DNA of 64,000 nt from Capnocytophaga cynodegmi DSM 19736 (GCF_000379185.1 NZ_KB900707.1:1-64000), one strand, 5' to 3'; shown: positions 33,963 through 44,323, numbered from the stretch's first letter. Numbers and translations are program-made. The notes: generated from the letters alone by a model not told the origin.

Positions 33963-35537
33963 ATGAAAAATATAGCCTTTATTTTCCTATCTTTAGGATT
34001 AATGACTTTTACGAGTTGTAACAAAAAAGAAGCTAAAAAAGAGCTTCCACGCGTTGCTATAGCAGGTATTGCTATTGAATCAAGTACTTTTTCCCCAGCA
34101 GTTTCTCGAGAAGACGCCTTTCCTTTGCGTATTGGCGATAGTATTTTCTCATATTATAATTTTTTCGTTCCTGATTCAGGTGTTGTACAACGTGCTAAGT
34201 GGCTACCTACTTTGCGTTCACACGCTATGCCTGGTGGTATTGTTGAACGTGAAACTTACGAAAAAATGATTGCAAAAACCCTTGAAATGCTCAAAGAAGC
34301 TCTCCCTATCGACGGCTTATTTTTTGACATTCACGGAGCAATGAGTGTACAGGGATTAGAAGACCCCGAAGGAGATTTAATAGTTCGTATCCGAGAAGTA
34401 ATTGGCAATGATGTACTTGTATCATCGTGTATGGACTTACACGGAAGTGTTTCTCCTCGATTAGCACAAAATATCGATATGATAACCTGTTATCGACTTG
34501 CACCGCACGAAGACGCTATGATTTCAAAAAAACGGGCTTTAACGAATCTTCTCGACAGGCTGGAAAGCGGCAAAGGAAAACCAGCTTACAAGGCTTGGAT
34601 TCCAGTACCAATCTTACTACCAGGCGAAAAGACAAGTACACGTATTGAACCTGCTAAGAGTTTGTATGGTCAGATTCCAAATCTTATTGATGGTGATAAA
34701 GTAATAGACGCTTCAATCTGGATGTCTTACCCTTGGGCTGATGAACCTCGTAATCACGGAGTAGTTATGACATACGGAGATGACAAAGAAGCCGTCGCCA
34801 AGGCTGCCGAAACTTTAGCCCAACATTTCTGGAACGTCCGTGAGGATTTTGAGTTTGTAGCCCCAACAGCCTACCTACCCGAATGCATCTCTCAAGCACT
34901 AGCTAGTACTGAAAAGCCATTCATTATAAGCGATATGGGGGATAACCCTACTGCTGGAGGAGCAGGTGACGTTACTTGGACATTAACTGAGCTTTTAAAA
35001 CGTCCTGAATTTAAAACTGAAAAAGGGAAAAATCTTATTTATGCTTCTATTCCTGATGCTGAATTCGTAAAACAAGCTGTGAACATTGGTGTTGGCGGAA
35101 AAATTGATGCTACAGCTGGAGCGAGAGTTGATAGTCGCTACGCACCGCCTGTTCGCATTACGGGTACAATTACCGCAATTAAAAAGGATGAAAAAGATAA
35201 TACCATTGTAGTAGTTAAAAGCGGAAATATTTCTGTAATCGTCACAGAAAAAAGAAAAGCTTTTCATTTTGAAAGATACTTCACAGAGTTGGGTTTAAAT
35301 CCGAGAGAAACAGATATTTTAGTTGTAAAAATTGGTTATTTAGTTCCTGAGCTTTACAATATGCGTAAAGGTTGGGTAATGGCTCTTACACCAGGGGGTG
35401 TTGATCAAGATTTACTGCGTTTACCTTACAAAAACATTCAACGTCCGATATACCCACTTGATGCTGATATGCCACAACCTAATTTAAAAGCTCGTTTTGT
35501 CCCTCTAGCTACAGACCCTGCGAAGACAAAGCTATAA
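33963..35537 (+). CDS. M81/MlrC-family metallo-hydrolase lipoprotein
   Basis: A 524-residue protein related to MlrC, the enzyme that degrades linearised microcystin (peptidase family M81). Family motifs are present: IAGIAIESSTFSP, FFDIHGAMSVQGLEDPEG, SSCMDLHGSVS, and ISDMGDNPTAGGAGDVT, which include the expected metal-site aspartates and histidines. Unusually for this mostly cytoplasmic family, it begins with a lipoprotein signal (lipobox TFTSC), so it is exported. After the cysteine comes NKKEAKKE, basic rather than acidic, so the side of the membrane is unclear. It is followed by a SusC/SusD pair, suggesting it processes what that pair imports. The natural substrate is unknown. Confidence 0.85.
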   Translation: MKNIAFIFLSLGLMTFTSCNKKEAKKELPRVAIAGIAIESSTFSPAVSREDAFPLRIGDSIFSYYNFFVPDSGVVQRAKWLPTLRSHAMPGGIVERETYEKMIAKTLEMLKEALPIDGLFFDIHGAMSVQGLEDPEGDLIVRIREVIGNDVLVSSCMDLHGSVSPRLAQNIDMITCYRLAPHEDAMISKKRALTNLLDRLESGKGKPAYKAWIPVPILLPGEKTSTRIEPAKSLYGQIPNLIDGDKVIDASIWMSYPWADEPRNHGVVMTYGDDKEAVAKAAETLAQHFWNVREDFEFVAPTAYLPECISQALASTEKPFIISDMGDNPTAGGAGDVTWTLTELLKRPEFKTEKGKNLIYASIPDAEFVKQAVNIGVGGKIDATAGARVDSRYAPPVRITGTITAIKKDEKDNTIVVVKSGNISVIVTEKRKAFHFERYFTELGLNPRETDILVVKIGYLVPELYNMRKGWVMALTPGGVDQDLLRLPYKNIQRPIYPLDADMPQPNLKARFVPLATDPAKTKL

Positions 35538-35565
35538 AAAATACTATAATTCACTTTCTAAAGAT

Positions 35566-35603
35566 GAAATTCGGGTGAGAAAATTTCTCACCCGAATTTT
35601 TTG
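35566..35603. terminator. terminator after the M81 lipoprotein gene
   Basis: Strong hairpin with arms AAATTCGGGTGAGA and TCTCACCCGAATTT and a T-run. It separates the M81 gene from the SusC gene, so the latter needs its own promoter. Confidence 0.85.
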
Positions 35604-35836
35604 TTAAATAATATGCTAAAAAAATGATAATATTTTAAATAGTAAAACTCTCTATTATAAAACAACAAAACAACTAAATAACTGATTTAAAATTCATTAA
35701 AAATTAAATACAACTAAATAATTAGAATTTGTTATATTTATAAAACTTTAAAAAAGTTAAATTTCTTTTCTATTAACATAATTTTTTTTATTTTCGACAA
35801 AGTTTATTTGTTATTATTAACCAAATTTAGAACAGT

Positions 35837-38800
35837 ATGAAAAGAAAGCTTTTAATGATGTTTGTACTTGTTATGGGAGTTTTCACACATCCGCTACTTG
35901 CACAAACGCGTACAGTTATGGGTACTGTTACCGACGAAGCAGGAATTCCGTTGTCAGGAGTTGGTATTATGATTAAAAACACGACTCAAGGCGTAACAAC
36001 TGATTTTGATGGTAAGTATTCCATTCAGGCAAAGCAGAGCGATGTTCTTGTGTTTAGTTACATCGGTTTTTCTACCCAAGAAAAAGTTGTCAAAAGTAGC
36101 AGTAATTCACTAACAATGAATATTGTACTAAAAGAAGACACTCAGCAATTGGGAGAAGTTGTAGTTACAGCTTTAGGAATTAAACGAAGTGAAAAAGCTT
36201 TGGGATATGCTTTACAAGAGGTTGATGGTTCAAAATTACTTGAATCGCGTGATGCGAATGTTACCAACGCTCTTTCGGGTAAGGTTTCTGGTTTACAGAT
36301 AGTAAAGGGTGCAGGAGGTATGGCAGGTTCTTCTAAAATCATTCTAAGGGGACAAAATTCCCTCACGGGGGATAACCAACCATTAGTGGTTATTGATGGT
36401 GTACCCATAGATAATAAGGCAAGTGGAGCTGCTGATATTTGGGGAAACTCAGGAATGGATATGGGAAATGGACTACAAGACATTAATCCTGAAGACATTG
36501 AATCTGTTTCTGTACTAAAAGGAGCTTCGGCTGCGGCACTCTATGGTTCACGTGCAGGAAATGGAGTTATTCTAATAACCACCAAATCAGGCAAACAACA
36601 ACAAGGCTTAGGTATCACAATTTCAAGCACCATCGCCACAGAAGATATTTTTGTCAGACCTAAGTTACAAAATAGTTTTGCTCAGGGAAGAGACGAAATT
36701 TACGACCCAAAAACTACGCTTAATTGGGGACCCAAAATTGAAGGGCAAATCGTAACTAATTGGGACAATAAACAAGTTAAGTTGGATACCTACGATAATA
36801 TTGGGAATTTCTTCCGTACTGGAATCACTTCCACACAAGCAATTACTTTCCAACAGCAAATTGAAAAGACATCTGTTTATGCATCACTTAACTATATGGA
36901 TAACAGCAGTATTGTACCTGAAACTGAACTTAACAGAACTTCAGCAACTTTGCGTACCTCTACCAACTTAGGTAAAAGCGACCGATGGAAACTTGACTTT
37001 AAAATCAATTATGTGAATACTGTTGCAAATAATCGTCCTATACAAGGGTTGAACCAATCAAACGTGTACAAAACTCTTAATATCTTCCCTCAAACACTTG
37101 ATATTCGAGAGTTTAACCCGCCTATAATGAACGAAAAACAAGTATGGTACGACACTCAAACTCTACCTGATGATAATCCTTGGTGGACATTAAAATATAA
37201 CAGAAATAATGATGTTCGTAACCGCTATATAAGTTTTGCTTCATTGAGTTACGAGTTTACTAATTGGTTAAAAGGAGAAGTTAAAGGAGGAATGGATTAC
37301 TACAACACCAAAATGTTCCATCGTAAACATTCGGGAAGTCTGTCCGTCCCAAAAAATGGATTCTATTCCGAAGGTTCTAAAGAATTTATTGAGAAAAACC
37401 TTAGCTTTTTGTTCATTGCACAGAAAAATGATTTACTTAAAGACCTCAGCGGAAGCCTTACATTTGGAGGAAACTTGATGTCGCAACAAACGTCAGAAAT
37501 GAGTGCCTCTTCAGGTGATTTACTTCTTCCAAATATATTTTCATTAAATAATGGTAAGGAAAAACCAGTAGTCAATTCGCTTCTTACTGAACGAAAAATG
37601 AATTCACTCTATGGCTCTGCTCAAATTGGTTGGAAAAATAGTCTTTACCTTGACGCTACTTTCCGCAATGACTGGTCTTCAACGATGAGCGTTGAAAATC
37701 GTTCGTACTTCTACCCTTCTGTTAGTTTTTCAGGCGTTTTTTCTGAATTATTATCTTTACCTGAGTGGATTACTTTTGCCAAATTAAGAGCCTCATATGC
37801 TGAGGTTGGAAATGATTTAGAGCCACATATGCTTTATAACAGCTATTCTGTGAGTAAAGATTTCTGGGGAACGCCCACAATTTCAACAAAAGAAATACTC
37901 TACGATAGTTCCGTTAGAAGTGAATTAGTAAAATCATACGAAGCAGGTATTGATTTGCGTTTCTTTAACAATCGCTTAAAACTTGATGCCGCTGTGTATC
38001 AGACCAATTCTACTCGACAATTACTACGCTTACCAATGGATGAAACCAGTGGATATAAATTCAGAATTATCAACGCTGGAAATATTGAAAATAAAGGAAT
38101 TGAAGTTTCTTTAGGAGTAGGAATACTCAACAACCCAAAAGGATTAAATTGGGATACTTCAGTAAACTTCTCCAAAAATAAAAATAAAATTATTGACCTT
38201 TATACTGACGTAAACTCTTATGATCTTCTAACAGTTGATGAAATCACTGTTCTTGCCGAAAAAGACAAAGAATACGGAGCTATTTATGGCTCAAAAATCC
38301 GAAGAGTGAATGATGTAAATAGTCCTCATCACGGAAAAATGATTCTCAATAGTGAAGGACTTCCACAACGTGACCAAGTGGCTTTACACTACCTCGGACA
38401 CCAACAACCTGATTTTATGCTGGGGGTTAGTAATAGTTTCTCTTGGAAGGGCTTTAATCTTGATTTTCTTGTTGATGCTCGTGTAGGTGGAAAAATATTT
38501 TCAATGACCAGAAACTTACTTACAGGTTACGGAATGGCTGCCGAGACAGCTCCAGGAGGAGCCAGAAAACCTTTTGTTGTTGAAGGAGTTATTGCAAATG
38601 CCACAGGAGGATATGATGTAAACACAAAAGAAGTAACTCCTCAAAGATATTGGGGTGCCTTGGCTCAAAATAATATTGGAATTACCGAAGCTAATATTTA
38701 CGATGCTACCTCTGTGCGATTGAGAACATTAACTTTAGGATATAACATCAATAAAAAACATTTGGAAAGAATGCACATCCAAAGTTTGAAATGTTCTTTT

Positions 38801-38950
38801 ACAGCTAATAATCTTTGGCTTATCCACACAGATGTACCTGGAATCGACCCCGAATCAGTTTCAGGAACAGGAACAAACGTAACAGCCTTAGAGTTTGGAG
38901 CTCCACCTACAACAAGGTCATTTACTTTTAATATCACTATCGGACTTTAA
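35837..38950 (+). CDS. SusC-type TonB-dependent transporter, second pair
   Basis: A 1037-residue outer-membrane importer with a signal peptide ending in PLLAQ. A carboxypeptidase-regulatory-like domain follows (about 30-110, GTVTDEAGIPLSGVGIMI), then a plug (about 120-255, with VVIDGVPIDNK and SAAALYGSRAGNGVILITT), and a barrel ending in FTFNITIGL. The family is SusC/RagA. The partner SusD gene starts 18 bases downstream. There is no glycosidase nearby; the only enzyme is the M81 lipoprotein upstream, so the cargo might be a peptide or modified compound rather than a glycan. I see no clear promoter in the 233 bases upstream. Confidence 0.88.
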   Translation: MKRKLLMMFVLVMGVFTHPLLAQTRTVMGTVTDEAGIPLSGVGIMIKNTTQGVTTDFDGKYSIQAKQSDVLVFSYIGFSTQEKVVKSSSNSLTMNIVLKEDTQQLGEVVVTALGIKRSEKALGYALQEVDGSKLLESRDANVTNALSGKVSGLQIVKGAGGMAGSSKIILRGQNSLTGDNQPLVVIDGVPIDNKASGAADIWGNSGMDMGNGLQDINPEDIESVSVLKGASAAALYGSRAGNGVILITTKSGKQQQGLGITISSTIATEDIFVRPKLQNSFAQGRDEIYDPKTTLNWGPKIEGQIVTNWDNKQVKLDTYDNIGNFFRTGITSTQAITFQQQIEKTSVYASLNYMDNSSIVPETELNRTSATLRTSTNLGKSDRWKLDFKINYVNTVANNRPIQGLNQSNVYKTLNIFPQTLDIREFNPPIMNEKQVWYDTQTLPDDNPWWTLKYNRNNDVRNRYISFASLSYEFTNWLKGEVKGGMDYYNTKMFHRKHSGSLSVPKNGFYSEGSKEFIEKNLSFLFIAQKNDLLKDLSGSLTFGGNLMSQQTSEMSASSGDLLLPNIFSLNNGKEKPVVNSLLTERKMNSLYGSAQIGWKNSLYLDATFRNDWSSTMSVENRSYFYPSVSFSGVFSELLSLPEWITFAKLRASYAEVGNDLEPHMLYNSYSVSKDFWGTPTISTKEILYDSSVRSELVKSYEAGIDLRFFNNRLKLDAAVYQTNSTRQLLRLPMDETSGYKFRIINAGNIENKGIEVSLGVGILNNPKGLNWDTSVNFSKNKNKIIDLYTDVNSYDLLTVDEITVLAEKDKEYGAIYGSKIRRVNDVNSPHHGKMILNSEGLPQRDQVALHYLGHQQPDFMLGVSNSFSWKGFNLDFLVDARVGGKIFSMTRNLLTGYGMAAETAPGGARKPFVVEGVIANATGGYDVNTKEVTPQRYWGALAQNNIGITEANIYDATSVRLRTLTLGYNINKKHLERMHIQSLKCSFTANNLWLIHTDVPGIDPESVSGTGTNVTALEFGAPPTTRSFTFNITIGL

Positions 38951-38968
38951 AATTCAAATAGTAAGGTT

Positions 38969-40921
38969 ATGAAAAAAATAATTTCAAAAATAACAATCAT
39001 AGTATCCATTGCTTTGTTCTGGCAATCTTGCTCAGATTTCGAAGATATAAACAAAGACCATAATGCTGCTGACCGAAACTCAGTTTTAGTAGAAGGACTT
39101 TTTAACGCTTCTGTTGCTGATGCTCAGCTCAGTTGGTGGAATCGGGATATTCTTTTTCATCGTACGTGGTTATGGGGGGCTCGTTACACCTATCGACCTA
39201 TTCACGGACCACAGGTATTGCAAGACCAAAACAACTATATGACTGATTATTGGGGATCATTAGCTCAGTGGATTTACAATGCCAGTCAAGCCATTGAAAT
39301 TGGTGAAGAACGTATTGCTTCAGGAGTGAATGCTTCTGCTGCAACGAATAATTACGTCCAAATGGCTCGTGTGTATCGTGCTTATTTATTTTCGGAAGCT
39401 GCTGATATGTTTGGTCCATATCCTGCTAAAAAAGGATTTAAAGGCAAGGTCGCAGAATACAATAGTGTTGAGGAAATTTATAGTTATATTGAAGATGAGC
39501 TCAAATTAGCCGTAAGTAAATTTGATGAAAATGCAACTATCAAAAATGATGCATTCGATGCTTTTTATGCAGGAGACATCAAAGCGTGGAAAAAATATGC
39601 TAACTCCTTGCGTTTGCGTTGTGCAATGCGTTTTTCAAATGTGGGCGATGTAGGCAAAACTCGTTTTGAAAATATCATACGAGAGGTGGGCGACGTTAGC
39701 GGATTTATTTCAGAAAATATTGATAACGCTTCCGTAGCTCAATCTGATATTGCTGACTTAGAAAATCCTGCCGGTTCTATTTTTGCACTGAGTTACATCG
39801 GAATGGAAATCACCTCAACACTTACTAACATTGGTTTTGGACTAGGTGGCATTTCTGTTCGTGAAATGGCAAAACACCCTGGCACATCAGCTTACGGACT
39901 GCCCGATGAGGCTCTCAATAATCATTTACGTTCACCTAACGAATATTTAGGATTATATATGCCAGAGGTACTTCCTACCAAAACAAATATAGAATCTGCT
40001 GGATATTTGTACGATTACATTCCTTCTGAAATTGACCCACGTATTTTGGTAAATTATCACATACCTGGACATCACGATGGCTTGGTAAATTTCTACGAAA
40101 AACGAGACAAAGACGCTGAACGAGAAGGGAAAAATTATCAAGAAATTGAAGTTCCAAGTGGCTCAGGAAACAAAATTAGTACCAAATATACTTTCTCTTC
40201 ATTCACTTGTGGTGATTTGACAGGAAAAGGTGATGTTATCCGAAGTTTTCGCATTGCTTTAGGACGATTACCCGCTATTAGCAAACAATACAGAGGCGGA
40301 AATCTCAGACGTGTATATTTCGGAGCTTGGGAAACTTATTTCCTTCTTGCTGAAGCTGCCCATTATGGTTGGCAAACAGGCAGAACCGCAAAAGAATGGT
40401 ATGAATTAGGCGTAAAAACAAGTTTTGAATATCATAAAATAGGACTTTACGCAGATGAGTATTTACAAAGTGAAAGCTACAATCGTATAGGAACTTCAGC
40501 TAAGTTTGATCATACTACCGAAATTAGTAGCACTCAACTAAAGCGTAAAGTTCATTCATCAAAAGCTGAGGAAACCATAACTTATAATTATCCAAAAGGG
40601 GTACATCCTACCAACAATGACGTCCTTTCAAAAATTATGACTCAAAAGTATATAGCTCAGAATCCGTGGCAACCTTTCGAAGTTACCAACGATTATCGCA
40701 GAACAGGATTACCTTTCTTTGAAAATCCGTTTTTAGAAGGATTGTTGCCTTTTATGCCTTTCTATACCGATGCTACAAAAGCAGACATCAAAAATGTATA
40801 TCGTAGAGTGCGTTACCCTATCAATCTAAAAACAAAAAATCCAGCGGGATACAAACAAGCTTTGCAACTGCTCGGTGGGGAAGACAAACCAGAAACACCA
40901 CTCATTTGGCAGAAAAAATAA
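38969..40921 (+). CDS. SusD/RagB-family lipoprotein, second pair
   Basis: A 650-residue substrate-binding lipoprotein (lipobox WQSC), longer than the first SusD (559). Family motifs include SEAADMFGPYPAKKGF and ETYFLLAEAAHYGWQTGRTA, and the conserved C-terminal NDYRRTGLPFFENP. It must pair with the SusC protein encoded 18 bases upstream. The residues after the cysteine are SDFEDIN, acidic but without the lysine of the export consensus. A strong hairpin terminator ends the unit. The ligand is not predictable. Confidence 0.85.
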   Translation: MKKIISKITIIVSIALFWQSCSDFEDINKDHNAADRNSVLVEGLFNASVADAQLSWWNRDILFHRTWLWGARYTYRPIHGPQVLQDQNNYMTDYWGSLAQWIYNASQAIEIGEERIASGVNASAATNNYVQMARVYRAYLFSEAADMFGPYPAKKGFKGKVAEYNSVEEIYSYIEDELKLAVSKFDENATIKNDAFDAFYAGDIKAWKKYANSLRLRCAMRFSNVGDVGKTRFENIIREVGDVSGFISENIDNASVAQSDIADLENPAGSIFALSYIGMEITSTLTNIGFGLGGISVREMAKHPGTSAYGLPDEALNNHLRSPNEYLGLYMPEVLPTKTNIESAGYLYDYIPSEIDPRILVNYHIPGHHDGLVNFYEKRDKDAEREGKNYQEIEVPSGSGNKISTKYTFSSFTCGDLTGKGDVIRSFRIALGRLPAISKQYRGGNLRRVYFGAWETYFLLAEAAHYGWQTGRTAKEWYELGVKTSFEYHKIGLYADEYLQSESYNRIGTSAKFDHTTEISSTQLKRKVHSSKAEETITYNYPKGVHPTNNDVLSKIMTQKYIAQNPWQPFEVTNDYRRTGLPFFENPFLEGLLPFMPFYTDATKADIKNVYRRVRYPINLKTKNPAGYKQALQLLGGEDKPETPLIWQKK

Positions 40922-40940
40922 TCTTTTATCTTTTGAATAA

Positions 40941-40977
40941 AAACAACCCCATTAGTTTCGAACTAATGGGGTTGTTT
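40941..40977. terminator. bidirectional terminator after the second SusD gene
   Basis: 18-bp inverted repeat with GC-rich core (CAACCCCATTAG), A-tract left and T-tract right, between convergent genes. Confidence 0.88.
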
Positions 40978-40998
40978 ATCAAAATTATTAAATAACTT

Positions 40999-43545
40999 TT
41001 ACGAAGACCTCTTTTCTAGTTCAATCGCTCGTTCTTCACTGATACCCAACAAATTTGCCAAACGATTTAGTATTCTTCGCTCTCGATCAGATACAGTACC
41101 ATCAGCTGTAAATATCTTAAATTTCTCCAAATATTCTTTTTCCTCTTTGGATAAATCTCCTCTGTTAATAACAATACTTTCCAAAAGTTTGGCTCTGTCT
41201 GGATTAATATTGTATTTTTTGTACATTTCATCTAAGTATATACGTTCTTTATCGTCAATTGTACCGTCATCCTCAAGAGTAAATTTTATATCTTCAAGAT
41301 ATTTGAGTTCATTTTCTGTAAATGTGTGTATCTGTGCTATAGCTTTTTCTTCTAATTCTTTAGCTCTTTCAGCATTGATGTTAAACTTTTTACACATTTC
41401 GCTTAAATATACACGCTCCTTATCATCAATAATAGCATCATCTTCAAGCATAAATTTAACTTCCTCAAAATATTGCTGTTCTTCATCACTTAACGAATTT
41501 TGAGAAATTTGTTTTAATTGTTTTTTCTCTTCCACAGGTACTGCAACAACCTCATCAAATGCTTCCATCGGTTTGAATACCACATTAATTTTCCATTCTA
41601 CTTCACTATTTGTTTCTATTTTTTGTTCGCTTTCTTTTCTTCTACCAACTTTTATAGTAGCAAATAATATACTTAATTCAGCGTTTATATCTGATATTTC
41701 AGAGTTTGTAAGCACTTGACTTTGTGTTGAAGACATAAATTCACTATGCTCTAAAATGTTACCTGACATTCGTTGATCAATAAGACGTTGCCAACCTATT
41801 TCATTTGCTAACCACACTAAATTTTCAGGTACAAAGGGCTTTTTAGTTGGGTTGAACGACTGATTTCTTCCTATTTTTAATGTGCTTTTTGATAAATCTC
41901 CAGTCCTTTTATCATTTTCTGAATTAAATTTAATAGAATTTGCTCTAAGACCTACTTCTGCTTCTCTTTTAGTATTATTATGTTTTTGAGTATCTTTACT
42001 TTCTCCCCTACTATTTTCTATTGTAATAGAGGTTGCTCCCAAACATTGTAATAAATAACAATATTCATTGATTCTGTCATTGAGCAATTCATAATCGTAA
42101 TTTTCTATGGGTAAGTAGCTATCCGTTTTGTATGGATGGCATACATAAGTATGGTCAATTTTAGGGTGGGTAATTGGGAAATGTATCTTAGGTAAATTAC
42201 CCATATTCAAAAGGATTAAATGATTAGATTTGAAAAGAGATTCTGTTTTAGAAACCGTTATTATCTTGCGATCTTGATAATCTACTTTATGGAAATCATT
42301 TATAAAATTATTGTAACTCTTTTCTTTTTCCGCTTCATAAAAGGTCAATACATCTCTGTTTTGTGTGCTATTTTCTTTGTAAAAATTTGCAAGTTTATCA
42401 TAAGAATAAGCCGATTCGTAACCATTTCCTTTTGCTTTATAAACTTCTGCCTCAATCATTAGGTACCAAGGTAAAGAAGCCTTATATTGATCAGGTTCTT
42501 CATCTTTTAGTTTTTCTAAATCTGTTTTGAAAACCTCAAACAATTTGAATGCTTCATATTGATAATTAAGCCCTAGTAATCCATATATTTTATAAAAATA
42601 ATATTCTTCAAACAAGTCCTCTTCCTCTTCTTCTACCCTATCTATTAATTCTTGGTATCGCTGTTTATCTTTGAGTATATTCAATTCATTAATTAACTCT
42701 TTGTACCACTCTTCATTTCCTTCATATAACTCATCATATCCATCCAATACTTCATTAAGGAAAGGTTTTACTGTTTCTGTAATTCCGACACCCGTATATG
42801 TAAAATAAACATTAGGGATATTGATATAGGTACTATCTTCAACAGAATGAAAAACCAAACAATTAACTATATCTACTACTGCAAAAGCTGGATCATCAGA
42901 AATAAAATATGCATTAGGATTATTGCTTTCTATATCTAAATCCAAATTAGAAACATAACTAACATCTTCAATCTCTCCCCACGAAATAAACAAATGTCCA
43001 TCAGGTTCTTTACGACTACCACTTGTTTGTATGATTCCTGCAAAGCTAACTCCGGATTCTAACACACAACAAGAAAAATGGTAAATTCGTGTCGCTGTAA
43101 AGAAATCACCTTCCTTTGTCTTTGTATAATAGAAAAAAGCATATATTGGAGTACTTTTATCAATACCGTGCCACCCTCTAACTCTTGACTCTTCATTTCT
43201 TGCCAAAGCTCCTCCCTGTGAGTTTCTCAATTCTCCATCTAAATTTGTATAAATATCTGCTACGTTTCTTGATTGTAATTTATTTATCCCAAACTTTTTA
43301 ATTGCCTCTCTTATAATATTTTCCATACCAATAATTTTATTATTTATTCGTTCTTTTTCTAATTTCTGTTGTCCTTGTATTCTCGTATAAAGTATTTGAG
43401 CTGCCTTTTCCTCATCTTCATTGGATTCTTTTAACAGAGCATTACACTCATTCTCAGTTATACTTATAGGGTAACCCGCTATTTTTTCAAAATAGTCCTG
43501 TATTAACAAAATTTGAAGTTCCAATAACTCCTTCTCTTTTTCCAT
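40999..43545 (-). CDS. large PH-like / TerB-like repeat protein, unknown function
   Basis: An 848-residue cytoplasmic protein I cannot name. The parts seen are: a charged helical start (1-75); a region around 110-215 (PIYAFFYYTKTKEGDFFTA to HLFISWGEIEDVSY) that reads like the bacterial PH-like domains of stress proteins; a helical, TPR-like stretch (about 270-400); and a central domain including ENLVWLANEIGWQRLIDQRM. The C-terminus has three repeats of about 50 residues (from about 695) sharing the pattern LEDDxxIDDKERxYLxEM, similar to TerB or EF-hand-like modules. The third repeat is FTADGTVSDRERRIL. Such architecture occurs in tellurite/stress and conflict-type systems, but that is only resemblance. 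It heads away from tsaD in a group with three small genes. Confidence 0.6.
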   Translation of the reverse strand: MEKEKELLELQILLIQDYFEKIAGYPISITENECNALLKESNEDEEKAAQILYTRIQGQQKLEKERINNKIIGMENIIREAIKKFGINKLQSRNVADIYTNLDGELRNSQGGALARNEESRVRGWHGIDKSTPIYAFFYYTKTKEGDFFTATRIYHFSCCVLESGVSFAGIIQTSGSRKEPDGHLFISWGEIEDVSYVSNLDLDIESNNPNAYFISDDPAFAVVDIVNCLVFHSVEDSTYINIPNVYFTYTGVGITETVKPFLNEVLDGYDELYEGNEEWYKELINELNILKDKQRYQELIDRVEEEEEDLFEEYYFYKIYGLLGLNYQYEAFKLFEVFKTDLEKLKDEEPDQYKASLPWYLMIEAEVYKAKGNGYESAYSYDKLANFYKENSTQNRDVLTFYEAEKEKSYNNFINDFHKVDYQDRKIITVSKTESLFKSNHLILLNMGNLPKIHFPITHPKIDHTYVCHPYKTDSYLPIENYDYELLNDRINEYCYLLQCLGATSITIENSRGESKDTQKHNNTKREAEVGLRANSIKFNSENDKRTGDLSKSTLKIGRNQSFNPTKKPFVPENLVWLANEIGWQRLIDQRMSGNILEHSEFMSSTQSQVLTNSEISDINAELSILFATIKVGRRKESEQKIETNSEVEWKINVVFKPMEAFDEVVAVPVEEKKQLKQISQNSLSDEEQQYFEEVKFMLEDDAIIDDKERVYLSEMCKKFNINAERAKELEEKAIAQIHTFTENELKYLEDIKFTLEDDGTIDDKERIYLDEMYKKYNINPDRAKLLESIVINRGDLSKEEKEYLEKFKIFTADGTVSDRERRILNRLANLLGISEERAIELEKRSS

Positions 43546-43570
43546 AAAACACTAATTTTTAACACAAAAA

Positions 43571-43789
43571 TCAAGATACAATTTTGTAAATCAGGTATAT
43601 TATTCCTGCACCAATTAAAACCAAAACGCAGCCACATCCTTTCAGAGTATCTTCAAAACAACCTTTAGCTCCATCTATTGTGTTGTCTATTGCATTATCT
43701 ATCTGTTTGGATGTTTTCTCACTTTGCTTTCTCGATTCTATATCAGATGATGTCACCTGTATCTTCCCTGCTTTTTTACTAAACGACAT
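43571..43789 (-). CDS. small single-pass membrane protein, unknown
   Basis: A 72-residue protein with a polar N-terminal half, an amphipathic middle (KQIDNAIDNTIDGAKGCFED) and one C-terminal membrane span (GCGCVLVLIGAGIIYLIYKI). It has no recognised family. It lies 25 bases upstream of the large PH-like/TerB-like gene and most likely belongs to the same transcript, possibly anchoring or signalling to it. That is inference from spacing only. Confidence 0.6.
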   Translation of the reverse strand: MSFSKKAGKIQVTSSDIESRKQSEKTSKQIDNAIDNTIDGAKGCFEDTLKGCGCVLVLIGAGIIYLIYKIVS

Positions 43790-43833
43790 TTTTAATATTT
43801 TTAAAATAAATTGTTTTACTATTTTTTATAATA

Positions 43834-43867
43834 AGATAACCCTATCCACTCCCAGATAAGGTTATCT
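43834..43867 (-). terminator. possible hairpin terminator after DUF6140-like gene
   Basis: AGATAACC (43834-43841) pairs with GGTTATCT (43860-43867), extended by TTATC/GATAA near matches. On the minus strand it is followed by a weak A/T-rich tail. It may separate the 73-residue gene from those downstream. Confidence 0.4.
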
Positions 43868-43873
43868 ATGGCT

Positions 43874-44095
43874 TTAGCCAATTTGGTCTGCTCGTAATGC
43901 TGATTTAAGGCTCCCCCAAATTGATGATACATCTATCCCATAAATTCGATAGAAAGCTGCAATAACATCAGCTCCTCCATTTACAAAAACAGGATTTGTA
44001 GCTAAACGTGTAGGAACATCAACAGACATTCCAGACTCTACACGGATTCCGTTTGAAAAAACGGTTCTCGTAACTGTTACTCTATATAACGGCAT
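43874..44095 (-). CDS. small DUF6140-like protein
   Basis: A 73-residue protein whose start (LYRVTVTRTVFSNGIRVESG followed by MSVDV) and AFYRIYGID resemble the small Bacteroidota family DUF6140, as far as I can recall it. There is no signal peptide and no membrane segment. The function is unknown. It lies between the 169-residue gene and the 72-residue membrane protein on the same strand. A GC-rich palindrome at 44111-44127 sits 16 bases before the start and may act in the leader. Confidence 0.6.
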   Translation of the reverse strand: MPLYRVTVTRTVFSNGIRVESGMSVDVPTRLATNPVFVNGGADVIAAFYRIYGIDVSSIWGSLKSALRADQIG

Positions 44096-44263
44096 AATTA
44101 ATTGGTTTATAAAGGGGATTCCCCTTTGGTTAATAATTCTTTATTCAATACATTGCAATATTTAGCATCAATTTATATGAAATTACTATATATATTTTTA
44201 TCTTTTTATTTTATACATTAAATCTGCACAAGATTAATATAGCCAAATTAAAGGATAGCTTAT

Positions 44264-44320
44264 CCAAAATTTTAGCAATTCCAGTCCCTTTTTGGGGTAT
44301 TTTCACCAAAATTTTAGCAA
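44264..44320. repeat. pair of direct repeats, 42-base period
   Basis: CCAAAATTTTAGCAA occurs at 44264-44278 and 44306-44320. Each is followed 6-9 bases later by a TCCCTT word. Only two copies are present. Confidence 0.7.
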
Positions 44321-44323
44321 AAC

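Noticed and set aside
33963-35537. Microcystin degradation pathway
   Set aside because: Only one MlrC-family member is present, and MlrA, MlrB and MlrD are absent. The family is broad, so no microcystin role is claimed.
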